From contig CANKAT010000003.1 of the NCBI GenBank assembly GCA_947479815.1, positions 1 through 64,000 of the forward strand: DNA of 64,000 nucleotides, written 5' to 3'. The stretch's first letter is position 1; each line of letters opens with the position of its first letter. This document shows positions 52,688 through 62,873 of this stretch, one piece after another. The position numbers and the translations under genes are program-made. A model generated the notes under the pieces. It was not told the origin of the DNA, ran no database searches, and saw only the letters and a program-made list of their open reading frames with translations. The stretch comes from Sphingobacteriaceae bacterium (GTDB lineage Bacteria > Bacteroidota > Bacteroidia > Sphingobacteriales > Sphingobacteriaceae).

Positions 52688-53824
52688 TAACCAAAAATAC
52701 AATTCATTGGGCTAATTGCAGGAATTGATTTCCATTAACAGCTCAATTCCTTTCTAAAATAATGTTCTTATGTAATCATTCATTCTTCATCTAAAAATTT
52801 AAAGAAGATAAAAACGATTAATTAAGACTCATTTGGAGTTTTCATGGACAAAGTTGAACCATATTTTAAAAAAGAACCACCCCCTTTAATTCCCCCGCTC
52901 CAATGGAGTCCTTCGGACCAGCGGAATGAAATCATGAACGGCAGGCAGCTAAATCCAGGCACAGGAAAATTTATATCAATCTTAAACAAATCATCCATTC
53001 ACTGAACCTCCGTTCACCTCTCTTCCGCATTGACTGGTGCGGCAATGACAACCCCAGCCCTCGCAGAACCTTTCATAGCAGCAGGCGCAGCGGTAGCATT
53101 TATTCGCTTTTATTTATTGTTTTTTAAAGGCACTCATGGTCTCGTCGTACCGCCTCGGCATGGTTCTTTTTTGCTGCAGAAAAAGAACTAAGCCCCCCGC
53201 GGAAGGAAATTATAAAAGGAATTAGCTAAATCCAGGAACAGGAAAACTTAGTTCAATCTTAAACAAAGCGTCCATTCACTGAACCTCCGTTCACCTCTCT
53301 TCCGCATTGACTGGTGCGGCAATGACAACCCTAGCCCTCGCAGAACCTTTCATAGCAGCAGGCGCAGCGGTGGGATTTTTGGTACTTTTTTCCTACAGAA
53401 AAAGGACTAGGCCCCCGCGGCTATGAGCGGAAGGAAATTATAAAATGCTTGGTAACACCAAGCAATTCCCTATGATTCTCGACACTATAATTAAAAACCA
53501 ACCCCTTTAATTCCCCCGCTCCAATGGAGTCCTTTGGATCAGCGGTGGACAAGGTCGCCTAAGGAAAATTTGATTATAATATTAAATTATATACTCTTTT
53601 CGAAATCTCTTTATCCGATATACTATACCCCGCGGCTATGAGCGGAAAGAAATTATACATGCTTGGTGGGTACCACCAAGCACTTTCCTATGGTTGGTGA
53701 TTCTCAAAAACTAATTTAAATACCACCCCCATTGACAAAACAGCAGGAATTGATTTCCATTAACAGCTCAATTCCATTTTAAAATAATGTTCATATCTAA
53801 TCTTTTTGTTTTCTTTGCTTATTC
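52688..53824. repeat. 1.1-kb repeat array bracketed by a 60-bp direct repeat
   Basis: The sequence GCAGGAATTGATTTCC to AATAATGTTC is present at 52718-52770 and again at 53743-53792 with few differences. It contains the inverted pair GGAATTGA / TCAATTCC with a 14-base spacer. Between the copies lie family B (52876-52923), family A (52918-53213), family A (53214-53465, with a shorter hairpin TGCTTGGT AAC ACCAAGCA at 53446-53464), family B (53497-53550) and the 3' end of family A (53628-53728). No gene is seen. The region separates two divergent glycan genes, so each copy of the direct repeat sits upstream of one of them. Confidence 0.82.
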
Positions 53825-54577
53825 ATGGAGAATAAATTAACCGACCAAAAATTCTGGACAAACTATTGGGAATCAAAACCAGATCTGGCCATTTCAATTG
53901 ATAAAAATTATTTATTCCACCAGCAGCTGGAACAACTAATCAAAAAAAATAAAATTGAAACTGCCATAGAACTTGGCGGATTTCCAGGTTATTATTCCAT
54001 ATTCCTCAAAAAATATTTAGGCGTAAACACTACCTTATTTGATTATTTCATTCACCCGGGTATCTTAAGAAAGGTATTATCTAAAAATGGTTTGAATGAA
54101 GAGGATATCACCTTAATTGAAGCAGATCTTTTCCAATATCAATCAAAAGAAAAATACGATCTAGTACTTTCCTGTGGCTTAATAGAACATTTTAAGGATA
54201 CGAAGGATATTATACAGAGGCATCTGGAATTCTTAAAACCCGAAGGCACCTTATTGATTACTCTCCCCAATTTTAGAGGTGTGAATGGCTGGGTTCAAAA
54301 AACTTTTGACCGTGATAATTATTTGAAGCATAATATCGATTGCATGGATCCAGAATTGCTGAAAAACACTTTGGAAGAGCTTAATTTAATAGTAATCAAG
54401 TCATCCTATCTTGGCAAATACAGTATCTGGCTTGAAAATAAGGATCAGAAATCAAGTCTCACCAAAGCCTTTATAAAAACTATCTGGTTTATCGGCAAGG
54501 TTGCCACGACCATCATCCCATTTGAATCAAAGGTTTTATCACCCTACATCATCCTGGAGGCTAAAAATAAACTTTAA
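53825..54577 (+). CDS. Class I SAM-dependent methyltransferase
   Basis: 250 residues. The SAM loop is AIELGGFPGYYSIFLKKY near residue 44-60, with LVLSCGLIEHFKDTKDI near 118 and a late EGTLLITLPNFRGVNGW strand. The start FWTNYWESKPDL is typical of small methyltransferases in polysaccharide clusters. It is the only plus-strand glycan gene; its stop overlaps the convergent glycosyltransferase by 4 bases. The acceptor is unknown. Confidence 0.82.
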   Translation: MENKLTDQKFWTNYWESKPDLAISIDKNYLFHQQLEQLIKKNKIETAIELGGFPGYYSIFLKKYLGVNTTLFDYFIHPGILRKVLSKNGLNEEDITLIEADLFQYQSKEKYDLVLSCGLIEHFKDTKDIIQRHLEFLKPEGTLLITLPNFRGVNGWVQKTFDRDNYLKHNIDCMDPELLKNTLEELNLIVIKSSYLGKYSIWLENKDQKSSLTKAFIKTIWFIGKVATTIIPFESKVLSPYIILEAKNKL

Positions 54578-55479
54578 GAACGGTTTATTTTCTGTTTGGC
54601 AAAGCGAAGTATCCTTTGCCACAAATTACCCTTCCTGTTTTTAAGGAACTCCTTAATAGACCAATAAGCCTGTTGATCCTCTATAATTTTTTCAGGAAAA
54701 GAATGGATAGGTCTTGGATTAATAATCACATTATAGATATCATTCAAACCGGAATGGATTCCTGTACCATCATGGCCAATATTATTAATTAATGATTGGG
54801 ATGGATTTAGTGTTAATCCCCCCTTCAAAAAAATTGAGGCATACCATCGAATAGCCCAGGAATTGTTTTTTCCGCTTTTAAATTCTTCGATCTGTTTCCA
54901 AAAATTCATAGTTCCTTCAATAGAGAACTGATGTTTTTTTTCACTATTAAACTGACTGATCAATTGATCAATATCAGGCTCAAAATTGATCCAAGCACGA
55001 TCCCAAGTTGCCCATCCCCAACTGGTGGCCGCGCGGTAAAAGAATGTTTCGGGTAAACTATCGTCATTCAAAGGATACATATAGGCCCCAATATGCATGA
55101 CCTTTTCTTCATTCTGATACCGTTTTAGGGCATCGTTAAAATATTGCAGGGTATAAATAGAACTGACTAGGTCATCTTCAAATACGATCACCTTTCCATA
55201 CTCCTTTACCAATCTGCTCACTCCATCTATGATTGAGTCAGCCAATCCCATATTACTTTTTCGCTCAATGATCTGAACCTCCATAAACCCATCAACAGAT
55301 TTGATGATCTCCCTGACTTCATCAACAAGTAGTTGACTGCTTTCGTTTTTAGAAGCATCAGAAAAGATAAAAAGGCGGGATTCTTCTGCTAATAAATTTT
55401 GCTTTAAAAACTTGATCGTGCGCCTGGTATGTTCCGGACGGTTATAAACGAACAAAGCAATTGGAGCAAAATTTTGCAT
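54574..55479 (-). CDS. Family 2-like glycosyltransferase (paralogue of the left-edge gene)
   Basis: 301 residues, GT-A. It starts MQNFAPIALFVYNRPEHTRRT, has VIVFEDDLVSS near 97 (the acidic motif) and a WGWATWDRAW motif near 155. These landmarks are shared with the truncated gene at 1-523. The C-terminus is basic (QRILRFAKQKINRS). Likely function: transfer of a hexose or hexosamine to a polysaccharide acceptor. The gene overlaps the convergent methyltransferase by 4 bases and is 116 bases from the cytochrome c-type gene. Confidence 0.85.
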   Translation of the reverse strand: MQNFAPIALFVYNRPEHTRRTIKFLKQNLLAEESRLFIFSDASKNESSQLLVDEVREIIKSVDGFMEVQIIERKSNMGLADSIIDGVSRLVKEYGKVIVFEDDLVSSIYTLQYFNDALKRYQNEEKVMHIGAYMYPLNDDSLPETFFYRAATSWGWATWDRAWINFEPDIDQLISQFNSEKKHQFSIEGTMNFWKQIEEFKSGKNNSWAIRWYASIFLKGGLTLNPSQSLINNIGHDGTGIHSGLNDIYNVIINPRPIHSFPEKIIEDQQAYWSIKEFLKNRKGNLWQRILRFAKQKINRS

Positions 55480-55595
55480 GATCTAAATTAAAAATTCAAT
55501 TGATAAATGAACTGGTAAAATAAGCGTAGTATATCTTCCTAACAAAATCTGAGTCTTGGGTTATAAAATTAGTAGCATACCACTAAATCATCCTA

Positions 55596-57881
55596 TTATT
55601 TAAGCTCTGACTCATTAAAAGCCTTTTGTCTACCCTTGTACTTTTCACGAATTTCAGATACGGTTTCCTTGGAAATTTTATCACCCTTATTGGACCAGGA
55701 ATTTCGGATATAATTAGCCACCTGGGCAATATCCTCATCAGAAAAATTACTATTTGTAGCAAGACCAGGCATTTCACCGCTGATCTCAGGAGACTTATAG
55801 ACTTTTGTCCCGATTGTTATTGGTCCACTCAATCCATAGAGTATAACCTTTACCAACCTACTCTTATCCCCTGTAACCCAATCAGATTTATTTAAAGGTG
55901 GCGCCAATCCATTTATTCCATTACCATCTGCACTATGGCATGTTTGGCAAATTGAACGGAACAGGCTTGCACCTTTCGGATATTCCTTTGAAACATCCAC
56001 AGAATTTCCACTCTTTTTCTCCTTGTCTTCAATGACCTTTTTCAATCGCTTACTGATAGCAACACTTGTATCAGCGGCAAGCTCCCTGTAAAATACTGTT
56101 TCCCTATTCTTTAAATTGCTGATTACCGCATCGGCTACATACAAATTATTGGGATATTTTTTTGCCAAATCAGTCAATACTTGTTTTGCAGCTATTGAAT
56201 CAAATGGTTCCAGATATGGATTCAAAAAAGCCAGATATGGAGCTGCAAGGGTATCATCTTGACTTAATAACAGCCTAAAAATGGCCAGAAACTCTTTATA
56301 ATTATCCTTATTCATGACAGAAGGAACACTGTTTAATGCCTGCATCCGAAGAGTCCAGTCCCTATTTTTCAATAGCGGAAGAACATCCTCTTTCTTTAAA
56401 ACAGACAATCCTTCCATTGACCATAATGCATGAATAGCTGCCAATGGCCTACTGGTGTTAGTTAATAGTGCTCTTAGGGGAATCTCTAGTGCTTTATTTT
56501 TTGAATCGACAATCAGTTGCTGAGCCTTGTTACGCACCCATCCATTTGAATGATCTAATAGCTTAATTAAACGATCTGAATCATTGGTAATACTCAATTT
56601 CTCTAGTTTTTTACCCTTAGGCACTATTTTATAAATCCGACCATAATTAATTGGATCAGACAAATCTCTTGCCTTGATCTGGCCTTTTAAATAGGGGGTT
56701 AAATAGGTTTTATGCTGAATAATTCCTCGGTACATATCTACAATATACAGCGCTCCGTCGGGTCCTACAGACAAATTCACAGGTCTGAACCGTTCATCGG
56801 TACTTGCTAAAAATTCACGGCCTTTATAGGCCTGTTTTCCAGTAACTATATAGCCTGTATTGGTCAGGATATTTCGCTTAATGAGATTTGCAGAGGGTTC
56901 AGCAACAAATGCATTTCCATAATAATCTGCACCAAATAAGGTACTATTGAAAATTACTGGTCCGCATGCAGCTGTAAAATTAACCAAGCGAAGGCTATCG
57001 TCAAGTATGCCAGCCATGTATGCCCGGTTAACACCCGGAGTCTGCCTGATGGGATAGACTTTATTATTCTTAATAATACTTTCAGAAAATCCGGCTACTT
57101 TTTGCTGATTTTCATTGGATGCTCCTAAACCTGGGCTAAAATAATCTCCCTGTAAATTTTCAGAATTGTTATTATAAAATATCCGTCCTTGATCATCTTG
57201 TGTGATACCCCATTGCCCGCGGAAATGAGTTCTTTCAACGAGCCATTTACCCTCTTTCTTTCTGTACCGCTTACCGGATTTTGCATTATAAATCCAGTTA
57301 TCCAAAGCTCTGAACAATCCATTGGGTTGGTGCTCTACATTTCCACCTTCAGCATAGGCCGCATCAACTAATACTTTATGAACAGGTTTATCATTGACAA
57401 TTTCATAGAACCATAAATTTGGTGATTCGGCAACCAGAATACCATTTTCAAAAAGACTAATAGCACGAGGTAAGATAAGCGAATCCAAAAATATCTTCCT
57501 TTGATCCATCTTTCCATCCCCATTTTTATCGCTAAGGATCACAATTTTACCTGTTGGCAAATCCTCACCCGAACCCAAAGTATCTGGCATATAATTTTCC
57601 ATTTCAACAATCCAGATACGACCATTGTTATCAAAACTCATAGCAACAGGCGAGTTAAGCAGTGGCTCTTCAGCTACAATCTGAATATTGAAACCGTCTT
57701 CCAGTTTCATTTTTTTGATAGATTCAGCAGCAGAAAGTACCGGCGATTTAGAAAATTCATCCCTGAGACCAATTGTATCAGCAAATCCATTCAAAAATTC
57801 TGATCCATGGAATCTACCTCCGCTGATTAGCTGCAGAAATAAAAAAAATAGAATAGGAATTGAAAAAAGAATGGTCTTCAT
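55596..57881 (-). CDS. Beta-propeller, HEAT-repeat and cytochrome c protein
   Basis: 761 residues with a signal peptide (MKTILFSIPILFFLFLQLISG). A PVC-type propeller domain (about 50-400: DGFNIQIVAEEPLLNSPVAMSFDNNGRIWIVEMENY, VNLSVGPDGALYIVDMYRGIIQHKTYLTP) is followed by HEAT repeats (about 420-600) and one c-type haem domain with CQTCH at residues 645-649 and a likely distal Met in EMPGLAT. The family is described as membrane-bound dehydrogenase-like or haem-binding proteins with sugar or alcohol substrates; the substrate is not known. It needs haem attachment and periplasmic export. It is out of place in a glycan cluster. Confidence 0.85.
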   Translation of the reverse strand: MKTILFSIPILFFLFLQLISGGRFHGSEFLNGFADTIGLRDEFSKSPVLSAAESIKKMKLEDGFNIQIVAEEPLLNSPVAMSFDNNGRIWIVEMENYMPDTLGSGEDLPTGKIVILSDKNGDGKMDQRKIFLDSLILPRAISLFENGILVAESPNLWFYEIVNDKPVHKVLVDAAYAEGGNVEHQPNGLFRALDNWIYNAKSGKRYRKKEGKWLVERTHFRGQWGITQDDQGRIFYNNNSENLQGDYFSPGLGASNENQQKVAGFSESIIKNNKVYPIRQTPGVNRAYMAGILDDSLRLVNFTAACGPVIFNSTLFGADYYGNAFVAEPSANLIKRNILTNTGYIVTGKQAYKGREFLASTDERFRPVNLSVGPDGALYIVDMYRGIIQHKTYLTPYLKGQIKARDLSDPINYGRIYKIVPKGKKLEKLSITNDSDRLIKLLDHSNGWVRNKAQQLIVDSKNKALEIPLRALLTNTSRPLAAIHALWSMEGLSVLKKEDVLPLLKNRDWTLRMQALNSVPSVMNKDNYKEFLAIFRLLLSQDDTLAAPYLAFLNPYLEPFDSIAAKQVLTDLAKKYPNNLYVADAVISNLKNRETVFYRELAADTSVAISKRLKKVIEDKEKKSGNSVDVSKEYPKGASLFRSICQTCHSADGNGINGLAPPLNKSDWVTGDKSRLVKVILYGLSGPITIGTKVYKSPEISGEMPGLATNSNFSDEDIAQVANYIRNSWSNKGDKISKETVSEIREKYKGRQKAFNESELK

Positions 57882-57906
57882 ATATTTTCAGCGTAAATAG
57901 TGTAAT

Positions 57907-58677
57907 TTAAAAAATGTCAAGATCGCCCTGCTTTCTTAAAAGGGCTGTATAAGCATTAGCAAAAGACTCTTGCCTTTTTTTACCACTGATACTGATACTA
58001 ATTTTCTTAAGTAAGAACTCCAAATCAATACGTAATGTGGTGAAAAGGCTTTTAGATTTTTTCTGGTTTATAAAAGTATTAAATTTTGTAACCTCGGGCT
58101 CAATCATGGAGACCTTATCGCTCAAAACTTGATACCCTTCTGATTGAACCAGAAAGCGCAAAGAGGAGGGGGTGTACATATTGATATGACCATAGTTTAA
58201 AAAATGTTTCATTCTTTTATCTACACCATATCGGTAATCGCAAGGAACTTCAATGATTAAAAATTTTGAAACACGCTTAATCTCACGCAATAACATCCTT
58301 TCAAATTCAACATGCTCCAGTACATGCGATAATATGACCAGGTCAATTTCATTATCCTTAAACGGGATATGATAGCCATCAAAAATAGTAACTGAGCTCA
58401 GATTTTTAAGTCCAAGTTTTTTAATCTGATCAACCCCACTTTGAGATATTTCAAGTGCATGCATTTCAGGAAAGGTATTCCATTCAGAAAGATGCCTTAA
58501 AATACTTCCATCGCCCGCACCTACTTCCAGAACTTTTTTAGAGTCATGCCCCTTGCTTAACTCAATAATATTGTTTGCCTTGTATCGGGCACCCAGCATA
58601 CGCCATTGCTCATCACGCCCAAGATAAAATTCATCATAAGCATTTTTTACATCCGCACTTACTATTTCATTAGCCAT
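57907..58677 (-). CDS. Class I SAM-dependent methyltransferase
   Basis: 256 residues. SAM motif I is KKVLEVGAGDGSILRHLSEW near residue 48-66, post-motif IDLVILSHVLEHVEFERMLLREIKRV near 110-135, then LIIEVPCDYRYGVDKRMKHFLNYGHINMYTPSSLRF near 143-178. This Methyltransf_11 form is common in polysaccharide loci. Its stop is 25 bases from the start of the cytochrome-type gene, and it is one base after the next gene in transcription order, so it belongs to the flippase operon. Confidence 0.85.
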   Translation of the reverse strand: MANEIVSADVKNAYDEFYLGRDEQWRMLGARYKANNIIELSKGHDSKKVLEVGAGDGSILRHLSEWNTFPEMHALEISQSGVDQIKKLGLKNLSSVTIFDGYHIPFKDNEIDLVILSHVLEHVEFERMLLREIKRVSKFLIIEVPCDYRYGVDKRMKHFLNYGHINMYTPSSLRFLVQSEGYQVLSDKVSMIEPEVTKFNTFINQKKSKSLFTTLRIDLEFLLKKISISISGKKRQESFANAYTALLRKQGDLDIF

Positions 58678-58678
58678 T

Positions 58679-59323
58679 TTAAATATCTAGGCAGTTTTCA
58701 GCTCTATAAAATACCGAAGTAGACTTACGATAAAATAGGCCCGGTGAGATTCCGCTAAATGATAATTCTTTAAATCCTTCTTTTTGGAAAAAACGTATGG
58801 CTTCAGTATAATTTTCACGTTCTGAATCATCAAGAACAACTACGCCTTGATCACTTAAAGCCGCCAAGGATTGAAGGCAGCAATTAACCCTATCACGACC
58901 ATCAACAATAATGATATCAAATTTTAAGCCCATACTAGCAGGCATTTTACTGTATTGGCCACCAGCATGCAGTTCACAGAAAATCATTTCAGAGTTGGAA
59001 GGCTTGTTTGCCGAAATTTTATTAAACCATTCCTGGTCATGTTCAACAGATACTACCTTTAATGCCCGCTTGGCATAGTAAAAAGTTGAATTTCCAGAAC
59101 CAAATTCAAAAACAGTATGTTCTTTTTTAATTCGCTGAGCAATAAAATCAATGAATGAATAGGTTACCCATGGAATAGGTTCAGCATCGCCACCAATGGG
59201 CGATTTTGTATCAAAAGCTTTAAACCATCCTACTTCTGATAGATAGCCCTTTATTCCGAATGATAACAAGGTCTTTATTCGTGCGGGGCTTAACAAACTG
59301 CTATATGATTCCGTTTTTTTCAA
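58679..59323 (-). CDS. SAM-binding methyltransferase-like protein
   Basis: 214 residues. The start is TTG at 59323, whose TTGA overlaps the flippase stop; no nearby in-frame ATG exists. The SAM fold is visible as HTVFEFGSGNSTFYYAKRALKVVSVEHDQEWF near 75-105, then FDIIIVDGRDRVNCCLQSLAALSDQGVVVLDDSERENY near 140-178. This FEFGSG/VVSVEHD form is seen in proteins labelled FkbM-like or glycosyl-associated methyltransferases. The acceptor is unknown. Confidence 0.75.
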   Translation of the reverse strand: MKKTESYSSLLSPARIKTLLSFGIKGYLSEVGWFKAFDTKSPIGGDAEPIPWVTYSFIDFIAQRIKKEHTVFEFGSGNSTFYYAKRALKVVSVEHDQEWFNKISANKPSNSEMIFCELHAGGQYSKMPASMGLKFDIIIVDGRDRVNCCLQSLAALSDQGVVVLDDSERENYTEAIRFFQKEGFKELSFSGISPGLFYRKSTSVFYRAENCLDI

Positions 59324-60645
59324 CGTTTTGAGATTTTTTGTATGAGTGAAATTAAAAATAACGATTTAAGCATAGTTATACCTTGCTTTCTGGTTTCAGG
59401 AAAAACAAGGATAAAAAAAGTTGCTGAAAAATAAGCGATCAAAGTTGCAAATGCAGCACCTTGAAGTCCGTACAACGGAATCCAGAAAAACCCCAGAACT
59501 ACATTAATAACAGCGCCTGCTCCAGTACGATATAATGAATATTTGGTGTACCCCTCAGCAATAAGATATTGACCACTGGCGCTTCCTAAAAATACAAAAA
59601 CACCTGCCCAAATATGAATCGATAATATTTTAGCACCATCAGCAAACTCAGCAGCATAAAAATACTTATAAATAAAAGGAGATGCAAAGGTCATAAAAAC
59701 TGCAATGCTAAGGCTAATTACCATCATCAGATCATACATGTCGCTCAGCCTTTTTTGATAACGTACCGGATCATCTCGGCGTGCATTCATGATAGCGGGA
59801 AAAACTGAAGTAACAATTGCCACAGGAATAAAATACCAGCTTTCACTCCAGTTTACAACGGTTGAATAAACCCCCAATGCGGCTACACCAAGGAAACTTT
59901 CAACCATTAACTGTCCAATTTTCATATAAACTGTAACCAGGATGGCAGAAAAAGCAAGCGGCCAGGAATGCTTTAAAAGGTTTGCTGCAAAGCTATATTC
60001 AAATTGCCATTCCGAAATTTTATTGCCCCTTGCCCTGTAAACAATCAAGTAACCCATGCCTAGTATCAACGCATCGGCTAATAGCGTCCATATAAACCAA
60101 TACAAGGGGGCAGAAATGACTATCAAAAGCAGTTTAGCGCCAGCAGAAAGCAGATTCCCAGCTACCTGAACCATCATGACGTATTTACCCTGAACTTGCG
60201 ATTGAAAATAACTATCGATGATATTTAAAGATTGGGCTATTCCAATACAAGAGGCAATCAGAATGTAACTGATAGGTATATCTGAGTGATTACCTTTAAC
60301 TAATAAAAATGTTAAAGACGCAAGCGGAATACTAATCAGCCCGGCCAGAAAACGCATTCTAAATGCTGTTCCCAGGAGTTTATTTTTATCCTTGGGTGAA
60401 GCAAGCAATTCGCGCGTAACAAATCCATCCAGACCAAGTGCAGCGGCAGCAATAAAAAATGTAACAAAGACCAAGGGATAGTTTAGCAGGCCGTTTTCTG
60501 TTTTACCCAGATAATTTGCAACTGCAATGCCGGCCAGGATCTTAATGATCAGACTTCCAACTCTGGCAAGAAATAACCAGCCTGTATTTTTCAGGTATAT
60601 ACTAAAAGCTTGCTGGTCAAAACCGGGCACGACTGGAAACTTCAT
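59320..60645 (-). CDS. Polysaccharide flippase of the Wzx/MATE-like family
   Basis: 441 residues, about 12-14 membrane helices. It starts FSIYLKNTGWLFLARVGSLIIKILAGIAVANYLGKTENGLLNYPLVFVTF, with the LG..G.y pattern of the MOP exporter family. It flips undecaprenyl-linked repeat units across the inner membrane. Its presence means this second cluster uses a Wzx route, in contrast to the Wzm/Wzt route at 16-18 kb. The gene leads the methyltransferase-containing operon. No Wzy-type polymerase is visible nearby. Confidence 0.88.
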   Translation of the reverse strand: MKFPVVPGFDQQAFSIYLKNTGWLFLARVGSLIIKILAGIAVANYLGKTENGLLNYPLVFVTFFIAAAALGLDGFVTRELLASPKDKNKLLGTAFRMRFLAGLISIPLASLTFLLVKGNHSDIPISYILIASCIGIAQSLNIIDSYFQSQVQGKYVMMVQVAGNLLSAGAKLLLIVISAPLYWFIWTLLADALILGMGYLIVYRARGNKISEWQFEYSFAANLLKHSWPLAFSAILVTVYMKIGQLMVESFLGVAALGVYSTVVNWSESWYFIPVAIVTSVFPAIMNARRDDPVRYQKRLSDMYDLMMVISLSIAVFMTFASPFIYKYFYAAEFADGAKILSIHIWAGVFVFLGSASGQYLIAEGYTKYSLYRTGAGAVINVVLGFFWIPLYGLQGAAFATLIAYFSATFFILVFPETRKQGITMLKSLFLISLIQKISKR

Positions 60646-60742
60646 TAAAACAAACTTAGATAAAGTTTTTCATTAGAATAAAATTGTTTTTTATCCTAAA
60701 GGTCTAGAATGAAGATTATCTGCCAAAGCTTGGCTTGCCGAT

Positions 60743-60775
60743 AAAAAAAAGGCCCAGTTTACACTGAGCCTTTTA
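60743..60775 (-). terminator. Rho-independent terminator after typA
   Basis: On the minus strand GGCTCAGT / ACTGGGCC (8 pairs including one G-T) with a 4-base loop is followed by TTTTTTTTAT. It lies 30 bases after the typA stop. Confidence 0.9.
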
Positions 60776-60804
60776 TATGTTTTAACAGAATAGATTCTGA
60801 TAAT

Positions 60805-62616
60805 TTATTGATTTACAAATTTCTTTGCATTAATCTTACGTTCATTTTCACTCAAGTAGATTTTTCGTAAACGCATACTCTTTGGAGTAATTTCAATATA
60901 CTCATCAGCCTGGATATATTCCATTGCTTCTTCAAGAGAGAATTTAATGGCCGTTGCAATACGAGCATTATCATCAGTACCAGATGCGCGCATATTGGTT
61001 AATGCCTTACCTTTCACAACGTTTACCACTAAATCATTATCACGAATGTGCTCACCCATAATCTGACCTTCATAAACTTCAACACCTGGTTCAATAAAGA
61101 AACGACCACGATCCTGCAATTTATCAATTGAATAGGCCGTAGTGGATCCTTTTTCCATAGATACAAGTACACCATTCAAACGACCCGGGATATTACCTTT
61201 CCATGGCTCGTATGACTTAAAGCGATGGGCCATAATAGCTTCGCCAGCTGTAGCTGTTAATACGTTGTTACGTAATCCGATAATACCACGTGCAGGAATT
61301 TCAAATTCAAGATGCTGAAGATCTCCTTTTGGTTCCATGACTAATAACTCGCCTTTACGCTGAGTAACAAGCTCAATAACTTTACCAGAAACCTCTGCAG
61401 GAACGTCAACAATTAAAGTTTCAATAGGCTCACATTTAGCACCATCAATTTCCTTAATAATTACCTGAGGTTGTCCAACTTGAAGCTCATAACCCTCGCG
61501 GCGCATGGTTTCGATCAATACAGATAAATGGAGAATACCACGACCATAAACTAAATATGAATCAGGAGATTCAGTTTCAATAACTTTCAGGGCAAGATTT
61601 TTCTCCATCTCTTTGTAAAGACGCTCGCGCAAACGCTGTGAGGTTACAAATTTACCTTCTTTACCAAACATTGGAGAATTGTTGATGGTGAACAACATAT
61701 TCATTGTTGGCTCATCGATCTTAATAACTTCCAGCTGTTCCGGCTTCTCAAAATCGGCGATAGTATCTCCAATATCAAAACCATCAATACCTACAACAGC
61801 ACAAATATCTCCTGATCCCACTTCCTGAACTCTGATCTTACCTAGTCCTTCGAAAGTATATAATTCTTTAATCCTTGATTTTTGAATGGTTCCGTCACGT
61901 TTTACTAAAGACACCGGCTGATTTTCTTTGATAACCCCACGTGCTACTCGACCAATTGCGATACGACCAACAAAGGATGAATAATCCAATGACGTGATCT
62001 GCATTTGAAGCGTACCGTCAAAACTAGGTGCTGCTGGAATATGCTCTAAAATAGTATCAAGTAATGGTGTAATATCTTCAGTCTGAACTTTCCAATCATG
62101 ATTCATCCAGCCTTGTTTAGACGATCCGTATAAAACTGGGAAATCCAATTGATCTTCGGTTGCATCAAGGTTAAAGAATAATTCGAAAATTGATTCATAA
62201 ACCTCTTCTGGCCGACAATTTTCTTTATCAACCTTATTTACAATAACGACAGGTTTTAATCCTAATGAAAGTGCTTTTTGGGTAACAAATCGAGTTTGAG
62301 GCATAGCACCTTCAAAAGCATCGACTAAAAGAACTACTCCATCAGCCATTTTAAGAACCCGTTCTACCTCACCACCAAAATCAGCGTGACCAGGGGTATC
62401 AATAATGTTAATTTTGACACCTTTATAGCTAACCGATACGTTTTTGGAAACAATGGTTATACCACGTTCGCGCTCAAGATCATTGCTGTCAAGTATCAGA
62501 TCACCTGTTGCCTGATTGTCTCGGAACAAATTGGTTTGGTGTAAAATTTTATCAACCAATGTAGTTTTACCGTGGTCAACGTGAGCGATAATCGCTATGT
62601 TTCTTATTTTTTGCAT
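60805..62616 (-). CDS. typA: Ribosome-associated translational GTPase TypA/BipA
   Basis: 603 residues, normal length. G1 is AHVDHGKTTLVDKIL near 10, the switch I region is LERERGITIVSKN near 48, G3 DTPGHADFGGEVERV near 73 and G4 NKVDKENCRPEEV near 127. After the elongation factor domain 2, the end has the TypA-specific KGSTTAYSIDKLQDRGRFFIEPGVEVYEGQIMGEHIRDNDLVVNVVKGKALTNMR. It acts on the ribosome under stress and at low temperature. It has its own promoter and terminator. Confidence 0.97.
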   Translation of the reverse strand: MQKIRNIAIIAHVDHGKTTLVDKILHQTNLFRDNQATGDLILDSNDLERERGITIVSKNVSVSYKGVKINIIDTPGHADFGGEVERVLKMADGVVLLVDAFEGAMPQTRFVTQKALSLGLKPVVIVNKVDKENCRPEEVYESIFELFFNLDATEDQLDFPVLYGSSKQGWMNHDWKVQTEDITPLLDTILEHIPAAPSFDGTLQMQITSLDYSSFVGRIAIGRVARGVIKENQPVSLVKRDGTIQKSRIKELYTFEGLGKIRVQEVGSGDICAVVGIDGFDIGDTIADFEKPEQLEVIKIDEPTMNMLFTINNSPMFGKEGKFVTSQRLRERLYKEMEKNLALKVIETESPDSYLVYGRGILHLSVLIETMRREGYELQVGQPQVIIKEIDGAKCEPIETLIVDVPAEVSGKVIELVTQRKGELLVMEPKGDLQHLEFEIPARGIIGLRNNVLTATAGEAIMAHRFKSYEPWKGNIPGRLNGVLVSMEKGSTTAYSIDKLQDRGRFFIEPGVEVYEGQIMGEHIRDNDLVVNVVKGKALTNMRASGTDDNARIATAIKFSLEEAMEYIQADEYIEITPKSMRLRKIYLSENERKINAKKFVNQ

Positions 62617-62873
62617 TAAAAAATTACTCTTAAATTTTTTGCAAAGGTATGATTTATAAAGGAGAATTCCGCAAAATGAAGTAATTGAACTAGATAGGGC
62701 CTGCTGATTCTGTTTTATCTACACAATATAGCTGCAGAACTTTCCTAAAAAGGGAATACAGACTGAGAGGCATTAATCAAATTAGATGAGTATCTCTACT
62801 ACAGCAAACTATTTTAATTATGAATTTACAAGCTACTGACTATGAACTTGATTGATTTTTATAATTTTGCATT
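62617..62873. other. Short spacer without a gene
   Basis: Besides the typA promoter and a TAATTTTG box at 62862-62869 that could serve the small Cys-rich gene, nothing recognisable is seen in these 257 bases. Confidence 0.5.
62642..62676 (-). promoter_or_regulatory. Promoter of typA
   Basis: On the minus strand TTTTGC (62671-62676), 21-22 bases, then TACCTTTG (62642-62649), a full match to the TAnnTTTG box; the ATG is 25 bases further on. Confidence 0.55.
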
